Shown here piece after piece: positions 15,437-24,900 of a DNA stretch of 64,000 nucleotides; the first letter of the stretch is position 1, and each line of letters starts with the position of its first letter. The notes below the pieces were generated by a model. That model did no database searches, had not been told where the DNA came from, and was given only the letters and a program-made list of their open reading frames with translations. A program made the translations under genes and the position numbers. This DNA is from Lentisphaerae bacterium GWF2_45_14 (GTDB lineage Bacteria > Verrucomicrobiota > Lentisphaeria > Victivallales > GWF2-45-14): contig MHBG01000048.1 in NCBI GenBank assembly GCA_001804785.1, positions 1-64,000 on the forward strand, in the 5' to 3' direction.

Positions 15437-17867
15437 AAAATACGGCGGACTTATTCCAAGAACGGAAGCAAAACTTCTTCCCGATACCGCGGCGCAAACA
15501 GCGTTGAACTGTAATCTGACTGCCGGAAATCTCAGGGTATTCAAACAAACGAGCCTTGAAAGAACAATTGCAGCCGGAGTAAAAACAATCTACCGGAGAG
15601 GTTCAATAGGTCGTCCGGGCGCGGTTGTCAGTGGCGCGGGATATGCAATCTCTGGCGGCGATTATCTTGCAAAAACAAACGCATTTGACGGCGGAACTAC
15701 GACACAATGGGCTTCTTCTCAAACGACAACAGCGATTGACAATACCGCATATATCGGTCAGAATTTCGGGGCTGGTAACAGCAAGAAAATATGCAAAATG
15801 CGCTTACGGCTGGCAACGAGCGGCAACGCTCCGACAACCGCAATGATTCAGCGTTCGTTGAATGGTTCTACATGGACGGATGTATCCGAAATGGCGATTG
15901 ATCCGACAAATACGGGCAGCTATCAGGAATTTACATTCACGTCCACAACGGCGGCTCAGTACTGGCGGCTCCTGGCTACGTCCGACTGCCAGAATTCAGG
16001 TCGCTGGTATGTCGCGGAACTTCAAATGGTGGATTGGGTAGACGGTGAAGACGCTGCTGAATGGCTTGATTTTGTCACGCTCTGCAATATAGCTAAAGGA
16101 TGTATCAATGCGGATGAATATAATCGCATTTTGTGGACGGGAGATGCTGACGGAGAACTCAAAGTCCGAGGCGATTTCGGGACAGCCGGAGCCGCCGAGA
16201 CAAGAGATGCTACAATCGCCAAGCCTACTGCGCCGATTACCGCCACAGTAACTCCATTCTGGGCGGCAGACAAATCGTCATGGGCCATTATCGCTAATTT
16301 TGGACTTCAACCGGGGATTGATTGTCCTATTGATCCAGTCACCGGAATAACTGTTTCCGAAGACGGCGAGACGCTTACAATCAGAGCGCGTTATCCAGGG
16401 AGTTATACCGCGGCTTCAGGAGGCATATGGATTACAGATATCCGCGATATTGCAATTAATCTTGCCGGAATTGGGATTATGTCACCTGTAAGTAATTCGA
16501 TTATTGGCGTTGCACAAGAAATTCGTTATAAAAATGAAGCGTATTGTACCTTGGCGGGAGGGGGCGTTGCAAACGAAAATGAAGATACCACTTGGATACC
16601 GAGAGATTTCGGCTTTACTCCCGCTTATTACCATGCAAAAATGAATCCATTCGACTTGGTAATCACGCTTTCGCTTGTCTATGCCGTTTCACTTTCATCT
16701 CGTTACTACTGTCAGCGGTATGTAACTGATATTGTGGAAGAGGGCGATCCGGGACAATCTATTTCCACGATGGTTGAAGCGAGGACAGGCGATACCGTTA
16801 CACTCGCGCTTGGGGCCGCGCCCGGCGGAAATGTGGAGAATCGAAGAATTTACCGCAGCGCAGGAAGCATCCTTAATAATGGATTTTTATTTCTTGACGA
16901 AATAGCCGCGGCTACTGCAAATTATAGCGACACCAAGCAAGATACTGAACTTGCAGAGTCTATGCCAGCTTATGGCGATCCGCCGAATGAAATGTATGGC
17001 CTTATAAGAATGCCCGGCGGAATATTGGCTGCGGCTGGCTCAAATAAGCATGATATATATTTTAGTGAACCCTTTATTCCTTGCGCTTGGCCTGTGGAAT
17101 ATATGCAGACGGTTGAATATGAGATTGTTGGCTTCGGCGCTTACGGCAATACCCTTATCGTCTGCACAAATGGAAAGCCTGAGCTGATTATAGGAGATCA
17201 TCCGGAACTGTTCTGCGTCCGGCAGATACCAGTCAATCAGGCTTGTGTTTCAGCGCAGGGTATATGTTCATCCAGAGGAGCGGTATTTTATCCTTCACCA
17301 GACGGCCTTGTAATGGTATCAAACGGAACCGCGCAACTCGTTACTGAGAAATTTTTCACGCGTGAGCAATGGCAGGAACTTCAGCCGGACACAATGATCG
17401 CAGAGGTTCACGATAACAAGGTATTCATGTTCACCGATGTCGGGACATGGGTTTACGATCCTGCCGAAGAAGCGCTTGTTACCACGGACGAAGAGGCTTC
17501 CGCTCTCTTCTATGAAATAGAGGACGACTCGCTTTATCTTGCTCAAACAACTTCATGTGTCAAATGGGAAGGCGGAACAGAAAATAAAACCTCAATATGG
17601 AAAAGTAAGAAATTCTCTCTTAACCGGCCGGCAAACTTCTCATGCGCGAAGATAATCGCCGCGGATTACTCGATAACAACAGGGAATGTAATCCTTCGAC
17701 TGTATACGAATGATACGCTCGTATACACTGGTACAATTCCTGCCGCGCAAATAAATCTTTCGTTCCGGCTTCCCGTTATGCGCAAGGAGCGTGACTGGGA
17801 AATAGAAGTCGAGACAACAGTCAATATCGATAAACTCATTCTTACTCAGAGCATGGGGGAATTTTAA
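15420..17867 (+). CDS. Tail hub/stabilisation-like protein with discoidin-like domain
   Basis: 815 residues. The start YGGLIPRTEAKLLPDTAAQTALNCNLTAGNLRVF is typical of a large podovirus virion protein. Residues 85-205 look like an F5/8 type C (galactose-binding) insertion: AFDGGTTTQWASSQ to YWRLLATSDCQNSGRWYVAELQM. The rest is beta-rich, suggestive of a propeller (repeated FYPSPDGLVMV, VFMFTDVGTWVYDP). Likely part of the short tail, with the insertion possibly binding glycans. It overlaps the upstream gene by 17 bp. Confidence 0.7.
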   Translation: MKLQIEKYGGLIPRTEAKLLPDTAAQTALNCNLTAGNLRVFKQTSLERTIAAGVKTIYRRGSIGRPGAVVSGAGYAISGGDYLAKTNAFDGGTTTQWASSQTTTAIDNTAYIGQNFGAGNSKKICKMRLRLATSGNAPTTAMIQRSLNGSTWTDVSEMAIDPTNTGSYQEFTFTSTTAAQYWRLLATSDCQNSGRWYVAELQMVDWVDGEDAAEWLDFVTLCNIAKGCINADEYNRILWTGDADGELKVRGDFGTAGAAETRDATIAKPTAPITATVTPFWAADKSSWAIIANFGLQPGIDCPIDPVTGITVSEDGETLTIRARYPGSYTAASGGIWITDIRDIAINLAGIGIMSPVSNSIIGVAQEIRYKNEAYCTLAGGGVANENEDTTWIPRDFGFTPAYYHAKMNPFDLVITLSLVYAVSLSSRYYCQRYVTDIVEEGDPGQSISTMVEARTGDTVTLALGAAPGGNVENRRIYRSAGSILNNGFLFLDEIAAATANYSDTKQDTELAESMPAYGDPPNEMYGLIRMPGGILAAAGSNKHDIYFSEPFIPCAWPVEYMQTVEYEIVGFGAYGNTLIVCTNGKPELIIGDHPELFCVRQIPVNQACVSAQGICSSRGAVFYPSPDGLVMVSNGTAQLVTEKFFTREQWQELQPDTMIAEVHDNKVFMFTDVGTWVYDPAEEALVTTDEEASALFYEIEDDSLYLAQTTSCVKWEGGTENKTSIWKSKKFSLNRPANFSCAKIIAADYSITTGNVILRLYTNDTLVYTGTIPAAQINLSFRLPVMRKERDWEIEVETTVNIDKLILTQSMGEF

Positions 17868-19069
17868 TGGCACTGAAAGACCTATCAGTCAAAACCATGA
17901 AGATTTTTAACATGGACGATGCCTATGAGAATCAGCAGGTAACAAACGGTGCTTCCGATTCTATCCGGATACTTAACGCCAAGCTCGAAATAGATTCGAG
18001 CCTTCCGGTGATTTTTAATCAAATGGATACTGATGAGAATCAGCAGGTAACCAATAAACTGGTAGACGCTGTAAAGGAGCTGGAGAAATCATTTGCAACA
18101 GCCAGCGGACTCAATGTAAACTTTTCAACGAAAGCTTATCCCATTATCAACAAAAACGACAATTACGAGAATATGGACGTTACAAATAGGCTTGTTGCGG
18201 TTATTGATGAGATTTCTGTGACTATTGAAAAGTATTTGGATGATATAGCAAGCAGACGCTCCGGCGAAGGGAAAGCAGTTGAAGCAGAAGACGAGCCGGG
18301 TTCTTCATCAATGTCCGACACTGATGCGCTATATGAATTTGGTGGATCGTCCGAGCATTGGGATATTGTAGGTCGTTGCATGTGTTCAGATCCGGAATGC
18401 CATTATGATTGCTCTTCTGGCGACATTATGGTTATTGCGTCTGGAACTTATTCAACTGCCTGTGATGAATCGGGAAACCATTTAATTAAACTCGCAGGGC
18501 CTTTTGAGTCATACGAGGCCGCGTATACTAATCTCTACGCTAATTATGCCGCATACGAAGAGATGCTTCTTGGAGACTGCGAATCACCTTGTGATGGACT
18601 CCGCATTCAAGGTTCATTAACAAAAAACTGCTCCGGAGAATGCTATTTTGATATATGTATCCCAGATGTTACTTCAGATTCTTATATCAGTACAACTATA
18701 CTCATGCCTGGTACTCACTACGATAATTGCGGCAATCCATTTAGTGTTTGGATGCACGTGGGGCACACTCCCGGAACCTCGCTTAGAATAAATACCAATG
18801 GGTTATATGGAACCGGCGGTAGTGTTGAAAATTGCTGTTGGGGCTATGCTGATGGCAGCGCACTTCAAAGCAATCCGGACGGCGAATTTGTTCCTTTGGC
18901 ATATCCAGCTGGAAGTGTTGGCAGGAATTGGGCGCGTTTTGGAAGTTTTTATAGATGGAGCGGGGGAACGTATGAATACGCAATTGCCGAAGATGGAAAT
19001 TGCAAGCAAGTAGATGAAAGCCCTGAAGGATCGTTTCCGTGGTCGGCAAGTTATAGATTTAGCGAATAA
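17867..19069 (+). CDS. Cysteine-rich virion-region protein with N-terminal repeats
   Basis: 400 residues. Residues 10-130 hold three repeats built on YENQQVTN / DENQQVTNKLVDAV / YENMDVTNRLVAVIDE, probably trimeric helices. The C-terminal 240 residues are rich in Cys (CMCSDPECHYDC, CESPCDG, NCSGECYFDIC, NCCW), as in disulfide-stabilised extracellular domains. A receptor-binding tip is plausible but not demonstrated. The TAATG overlap couples it to the preceding gene. Confidence 0.6.
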   Translation: MALKDLSVKTMKIFNMDDAYENQQVTNGASDSIRILNAKLEIDSSLPVIFNQMDTDENQQVTNKLVDAVKELEKSFATASGLNVNFSTKAYPIINKNDNYENMDVTNRLVAVIDEISVTIEKYLDDIASRRSGEGKAVEAEDEPGSSSMSDTDALYEFGGSSEHWDIVGRCMCSDPECHYDCSSGDIMVIASGTYSTACDESGNHLIKLAGPFESYEAAYTNLYANYAAYEEMLLGDCESPCDGLRIQGSLTKNCSGECYFDICIPDVTSDSYISTTILMPGTHYDNCGNPFSVWMHVGHTPGTSLRINTNGLYGTGGSVENCCWGYADGSALQSNPDGEFVPLAYPAGSVGRNWARFGSFYRWSGGTYEYAIAEDGNCKQVDESPEGSFPWSASYRFSE

Positions 19070-19077
19070 GGAGAATC

Positions 19078-20010
19078 ATGATTTTTTTAAAACAGATTTT
19101 GGATTTTAAGGACGAGATTCTGAGCTATTGCGGCAACACAACAATGGATTCGGCAAGAGCAATTCATGTAGGAATACCAGAGGGCAATGTTCTACTTGCT
19201 ACCTTAATTGAATACTGCAAGGAACAGAAAAGCGTTCCGCCATTCATGGATAAGGTTCCGGATGAGCTTTATGATAGTATTGGAAGCAGCTTGATGGCGG
19301 CGCGTCCGCTGGATGTCGTTCTCGAAGAAGAAAAAGAAATCGTTCTTAAAATCGAACCTCAACTTATCGCAAGCTATAACAAAATGAATGCGCCCGGCTG
19401 TGTAGGCTGTAATAAAAGAAAACACGCTTTGGCGATAAAACAATTTCTTCTTCAAAAAGAATTATCGGGGCTTTCTGAGGAGTTGGTTTTTAAGCTGAAT
19501 TTTGCTCGAAGAACTAAGGCAGAGGCAAAGACAATGCCGATTAAGATCACGAGACGCGAAATAATTATCAATACTTTTGACTGTATCAATTGCACACTTA
19601 AACACGTGTCTAATGCAATCGTTCAAATGGGTGAACTGCGCAGGGGTTTTTGGGGCACTAATCACGAAACATTTTGTCGGGCAAATATAGATGAAGCATC
19701 TCAACAGATTGACGGATATTCAAATGAGATTTCAATGCAATTACGCGATATAAGAAAATCTGTTTTTGAGGAGAAATTTCTCATTGAAATATCAGATATT
19801 GAATCATTGCAATCCATATATTGGGCGGTTGTTCAATTAGGAATAGACTTGTTGGGACATCCGCCAGCCAGTGAGCGAAACGCCAAGCAACTTGAATTGT
19901 TGGGAAAAGGGGGAAATACCGAACAAAAGAGAAGCCCATACCATGCGAAAATCATAGAGAATGAAAGCGGGTTCAGCGGGAGCGGGGAAGGGCGGAAAAG
20001 TTTTGCTTAA
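19078..20010 (+). CDS. Protein with two Cys-pair motifs, function unknown
   Basis: 310 residues, largely helical. Two segments have metal-ligand character: GCVGCNKRKHALA and NCTLKHVSNAIVQ (CxxCxxKH). Similar CxxCxxKHxxxA phrases occur in unassigned phage proteins. AAGGAGAATC precedes the ATG. The C-terminal 35 residues are Gly/Ser/Lys-rich and likely disordered. It lies in the virion block before the ejection-type proteins. Confidence 0.6.
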   Translation: MIFLKQILDFKDEILSYCGNTTMDSARAIHVGIPEGNVLLATLIEYCKEQKSVPPFMDKVPDELYDSIGSSLMAARPLDVVLEEEKEIVLKIEPQLIASYNKMNAPGCVGCNKRKHALAIKQFLLQKELSGLSEELVFKLNFARRTKAEAKTMPIKITRREIIINTFDCINCTLKHVSNAIVQMGELRRGFWGTNHETFCRANIDEASQQIDGYSNEISMQLRDIRKSVFEEKFLIEISDIESLQSIYWAVVQLGIDLLGHPPASERNAKQLELLGKGGNTEQKRSPYHAKIIENESGFSGSGEGRKSFA

Positions 20011-20034
20011 AAAATGAGCGTAAAACGGCGTTTT

Positions 20035-20077
20035 GAGGTTTTGTTTTTTTCACCATATATAAGAAGTTTATTTTATA
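20035..20077 (+). promoter_or_regulatory. Conserved GAGGTTTTGT7 promoter element, copy 3
   Basis: GAGGTTTTGTTTTTTTC (20035-20051) is followed by TTCACC and, 17 bp on, TTTATA (20072-20077). It precedes the internal-protein genes and has one mismatch to copies 2 and 4. Confidence 0.65.
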
Positions 20078-20094
20078 AAAAAAGAGGTGTAATC

Positions 20095-20697
20095 ATGGGA
20101 CTCCTAACCAAGTACGGAATGAGCGAGCAGGATGCAGTCAATAAAGCCGCCGTTAATGCAAATCTAGCATATGGGAATGCGGCAGGAAGCCAGCAACGGC
20201 AACTTTCAAGAATGGGTGTAAATCCAAACTCGGGAAGATTTGCCGGGCTGGTTCAGAAACAACAATATGACCAAGCTGCCGGTACTGCCGGAGCAATGAA
20301 TGACGCCGCGTCCGACTGGCGGACGTATATGGCCAATCTGGCCGGGCAGGATGCTTCTATTGAACAAGGAAATAGAAGCCTTGACATGAGGCAGCAGTCG
20401 CTCGATAATGAGCAGAATTGGAGTCAATCCGCGTATAATGATCAAAGAGCTGAAGAAAGAGCAGCAGCGAGGGCGTATGCGAAAGAACAGAGAAATGGAA
20501 CTACCGGAACTCCTGGCGCTAATGGAACTACAACCGGAACAACGGGCGGTTTACTAAGTCCTTACAGTGGTTCTTCATCAACCAAGAAAACGGGATTAAT
20601 GTCATCATCGCTGTGGGGTGGGACTTCTTCTCTAGGTAATTCTAATCGAACAGTATATAGAAGTTATAAATCGAATTGGAAAGACAGAACTTATTAA
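20095..20697 (+). CDS. Internal virion (ejection) protein, small
   Basis: 200 residues. The real start is the ATG at 20095 after AAAGAGGTG; the 27 extra residues in the ORF track come from the promoter region. VNKAAVNANLAYGNAAGSQQRQLSRMGVNPNSGRFAG is typical of podovirus internal proteins. The C-terminus is Gly/Thr/Ser-rich and likely flexible. It is the first of three genes that probably encode proteins ejected with the DNA. Confidence 0.65.
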   Translation: MGLLTKYGMSEQDAVNKAAVNANLAYGNAAGSQQRQLSRMGVNPNSGRFAGLVQKQQYDQAAGTAGAMNDAASDWRTYMANLAGQDASIEQGNRSLDMRQQSLDNEQNWSQSAYNDQRAEERAAARAYAKEQRNGTTGTPGANGTTTGTTGGLLSPYSGSSSTKKTGLMSSSLWGGTSSLGNSNRTVYRSYKSNWKDRTY

Positions 20698-20718
20698 TTT
20701 ATTATTGGAGATTTCATC

Positions 20719-21930
20719 ATGGGAAGATATGCAGGAAAACTAAAAGGACTACGCCTAGCCAAAGAGGATAATTTAAGAACAGCCCAGGACGCAAGACATG
20801 CTGAAGCGTATGCAAGGTCGGCAGACGAATATAATTACAACAAAGGCCGTCGGGGACTTCTCGCCGAACAAGATAATCTCAATCTTGATTACGCAAAAAA
20901 ACGCAATGCCGGGCTTGTTCAGAATCAGGAGTGGAGAGAACAGGACAGAACCCGTCAGGAAAAAATGTATGCGCAACAGGAACAGGAAAGGTCTGACGAG
21001 CTTGAAACCAACATGATGAACGAAGGTTATCTTGATATTGTTGCAAAAGGCAGTGCCGGCCTTCTGGATCAGTCCGATATTGATGCATTCAATTCAAAAG
21101 GCAAAATAAGGATTTCCGGGGCAAATCCCAAGTATGATTCAAATAATCGGTTTGCCGGGCTGGAAATTGCCCATGAGGACGGTTCAAAGAAGCTTATTAC
21201 TCCCGGAATGGCCAGATTTGCCATAAACAGGTATTCCAAGATCAAAAAAGCCGAAAACGATGCCAGTCTTGCAAATGAAGACCGAGAAATGAAAAAGCGC
21301 GAAACTGAATCGCGGATAGCAGTAAACGAAGCTAAGGCAACAGGGAAAGAAGCCAATCCTGAAAAAGAACAAATGCTCAGATTCAAAACAAGGCCGGGAG
21401 ACGGTCTTTTTGAATCGCTCCTTCCTAAATTCGGCATACAGGCAAATGAGATATATGACGATAAAGGTAAATATAATTCTACCGGCGCTCAATATCTGGA
21501 TACCGCTCAATACTATTATCAGCAAGGATATGATCCGGAAGAAGCTGCGCAAATGGCGGCAAAAAACATTCTGCAATCACAGCATGATTCAACGAGAAAC
21601 AGTTTTCAGGCGTTAAGTGCCAAGCAGAACCGCACTCCGGAAGAAAATGCGCAATTAGAACAATTGGCAGCCGAATACAGCCAAAGGGCAAAGTCGCTGA
21701 ATTATCTTAACCAGGGCAATGAGAGAGGCGCTCAGGGACGCGGATTGATGTCGAGAGTTCCCGGAAATACTCCACAAAATCAACCCATTACTGGCGGGAA
21801 TCAGGAAGATCAGGTTGTTTCCACATACATGAAAGCACTCGAATGGGCAAAACGGAATCTCAACGATCCCAGAAGCAAGGCAATTTTAGAAAAGCTTAAA
21901 AACATTAATACAGCCATGACGCAGAATTAA
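20719..21930 (+). CDS. Coiled-coil internal virion protein
   Basis: 403 residues, highly charged and helical, Gln/Glu/Arg-rich (EWREQDRTRQEKMYAQQEQERSDEL). It contains DSNNRFAGLEIAHEDG and a second helical half with AEEAAQMAAKNIL-like spacing. Start ATG with GGAGATTTC upstream; 22 bp after the preceding gene and 11 bp before the giant gene. Role as a core or ejection protein is inferred from context. Confidence 0.6.
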   Translation: MGRYAGKLKGLRLAKEDNLRTAQDARHAEAYARSADEYNYNKGRRGLLAEQDNLNLDYAKKRNAGLVQNQEWREQDRTRQEKMYAQQEQERSDELETNMMNEGYLDIVAKGSAGLLDQSDIDAFNSKGKIRISGANPKYDSNNRFAGLEIAHEDGSKKLITPGMARFAINRYSKIKKAENDASLANEDREMKKRETESRIAVNEAKATGKEANPEKEQMLRFKTRPGDGLFESLLPKFGIQANEIYDDKGKYNSTGAQYLDTAQYYYQQGYDPEEAAQMAAKNILQSQHDSTRNSFQALSAKQNRTPEENAQLEQLAAEYSQRAKSLNYLNQGNERGAQGRGLMSRVPGNTPQNQPITGGNQEDQVVSTYMKALEWAKRNLNDPRSKAILEKLKNINTAMTQN

Positions 21931-21941
21931 AAAGGTGAAAC

Positions 21942-24900
21942 ATGAGTTTAAGGCACGTTCCTGTAGATATTTCAGACTTTAATCCGGATGAATTTCTTAA
22001 ATCAACCGCGTCAAATTCTTCTCAGTCTGCCATGACTGGAACAATAGATATTTCAGATTTTGATCCTGATTCATTCTTGGGAACAAAAAAAGAAGTATCC
22101 CAAGAAGAAATAAGGGCTGCATTTCCCGAGCCGTCCCGTGTCCGCAGTCCGGAAGAACGAGATTACAGGGAGTTTTTGACACTTCACGGAGTGAACCCTG
22201 CAACCGGAGGATACAACGTTGAAACGAAGCTTCCTGAAACAATGGCAAATAAGGCCGTCAAGTCGTTTGAATCCGGCACGTTGCAAGCTGGGGCTTCGCT
22301 GGCGGCAGTTCCGGGATTCGTGGGGGGAATAGACCGCGCACTTAGAGCCAGCGCTCTCGAAAAAAGAAAAGCTTTTGGCGATCCGATTGTTGATATAATT
22401 CCACAGGAATATAGGGACAGCCTTGAAAAGCGGACAGATGGTTCATTCAAGGGCAAGGGATTCTACGGCGAACTCAAGAGGCCGGACGGCGGAGTATCAA
22501 CGGAACTCAGTTTCGGGACTTCGGACGTTGAACCCGGCAAGGAAGTTGAAATTCCCGCTCTTGTTCCTGGACTCAGTCAGGAGCAGAAAGATTATCTTCT
22601 TTCCACAAAGCCGGAAGAGTCCAGCAAGAAAAATCCACAGATGTGGGATTCGATTGTCGGACAGGCTGTCAACTTTGCCAAAGAGCGCAAAGCCAAAGGG
22701 CTTCCGTATTTCGCAAGCAATACCGAACAGCCGATTGATAAACAGGACTGGATAGATGTTCTTGACGGAACCGCAAAGTTCATGAAAGACAAGGCCGCAA
22801 AAAGAATGCAGACCGTTTCCGGGGGACTTGATATTATCGATACCTTCAAGCAGAAAGGAACCGCGGCAGGGGTTGAACAAATCCTTTACGGGGTTGTCAA
22901 CCAGGTTCCCAATCTTGCGACACAGATAGCGGCTTTATCTCTCACTGGCGGTACGGGTTCACTGGCGTATATGGGGGTTACCTCCGCTGCGGACAAGCGC
23001 ATTGATATCAAGGATAATCCCAATATGTCGGAGTGGGGGAAGATAGCGAACGAACTTGGAACTGGCGGTTTTGAAATTTTTGGTGAACGGATCGGCGGAC
23101 TCCCGATACTGAAAAGAATCATGGGAGATGCGCCGAAGAAAGCCATTAAAAAGGGTGTAACTAATTTTCTGAAAACCATAGGCTTCGACATGTTTCAGGA
23201 AGGAGGTTCAGAAGTTGTAACGCAAATCGGGCAGAACCTTACGGATATGCTTACCGGAAATACGGACAAGCCGCTTTCCGAAATGACTATAAGGGAAAAA
23301 GCTCAAAAACTCGGACAAGGCGCTGTGGACGCCGGGATTATCGGTGGCGTAATGGGCGGCGGTATGGGTACAGTCGAGTATGCCGGCAAGCCAAAAATAT
23401 CAACGGACGAAAGAACAGACCTCCTGAACGATTCGAAAACTTCGACAAGTTCAAATGAGCTTGAGAATGTACCTGAATCTCAGGCAATTAATTTCCCGGC
23501 ATCGGGCGGCATTGATTTTGACTCAATGGGTAAAGACGAATTGTCCGCATATATTACGGATAAAACCGGGCAAGCGCCGTCTTCGCTTGCAAGGATTGAA
23601 GACCTCGCGGAAGACGCAAAAGCAATTCAGAATGCCGAAGCTATCGAGAATGCGAGTAATGCACAAGCCGCAAGTGAAGCTCAGATGATAGAGCCTCAGC
23701 AAGAAATTCAGCAGGAACAAATTTCAGAAGAAGAGCTGCCAGTTCCAGAAAGCGCGGCGCCGGAAGTAAATTCAGCAATGCAAGCCGGTGTAAAACCCGA
23801 AATTCTTCCAGCCGACAATGCAATGGCGCAACCACTATTAGGAATTGCCGAAGGCCCCGGCGATATTCCTGTTACATCTTTGAATATCGAAGAAGCTCTG
23901 CGGATCATGAAAGAATCAGAAGTTGATTATACTCTTGATGCTCCGCAAAGATTGCCAAGTCAGAATATTGAAACAACCGCTAAACTTGATTTGCTTGTTC
24001 CTGCACAGGAAAAGGGAAATGTCGCGTTTACACCGACTCCTGAATTGATTCCCAATATAGCCGAAGAGCAGAAACAGTCCGATGACAACAAATTACCAGA
24101 AGCTGACAATCGCCCTGTGAATATCGAAAGCGTCAAAACGCCTTCCGGCTGGACAAAAAACTTGTTGAAAGCGCAAGTATATGCCCGGCGTCTGGGACTG
24201 CCGGTTCGTCTCAATGATAAAACTCTTGGGCTTGATCAGCTTGTCAAGAATATAAAGGAGGTTTTGAAAGAGCAAAAAAGGTCAACTTCCCCAAAGGCAG
24301 AAACCTTTGATCAGTGGCAAGCGCAGTACGAAAAAGAACTCAGAGAAAAGTTCAATAACGAGGAAGATGTGAAAAAGAATCTTGACGCTGTCGAATGGGC
24401 GCGTCATAGATGGGGTCTCAAAGGTATAGCATCAAGGGCAAATTTACTTAAGAAAACAGTGCTGGCAAATGGTAAAAAAACAAAAAACAAAGCTCCAGAA
24501 CTAATGACTCCTGAAGAAAGATATCATAGCGAATGGGAATCTCCTGATTTTCCAGGAAAAGCCAACAAAGCTACTAAACCAAATTATGAAAAAATTAAAT
24601 TAGAAACTGGTTTAGATTTTGATGTTGTAGGATATCAGCTTATTCCTAAACAACCAAACAGGTTTCAAAAAAGGCAAATTTTTACATCCAGTGATGTCCA
24701 AAATATCCGAGCCGCATTACGAGAACAAGGACATAATAGTATAGTTAATGATTATTATATTTCCGATGCCGATTCAAAAATAAAAGTAGGCGATGGCCAG
24801 ATAATAAAATTAGATGGAGGATTGGGAAAAGATTACAGTCTTCCAACTGCTCCTATTCATTTTAGAGAAATTAAAGATGCGATAGCAAAGCATAATCCTG

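Noticed and set aside
20014-20094. Upstream extension of the small internal-protein ORF
   Set aside because: It translates the conserved promoter element; the ATG at 20095 has a proper ribosome site.
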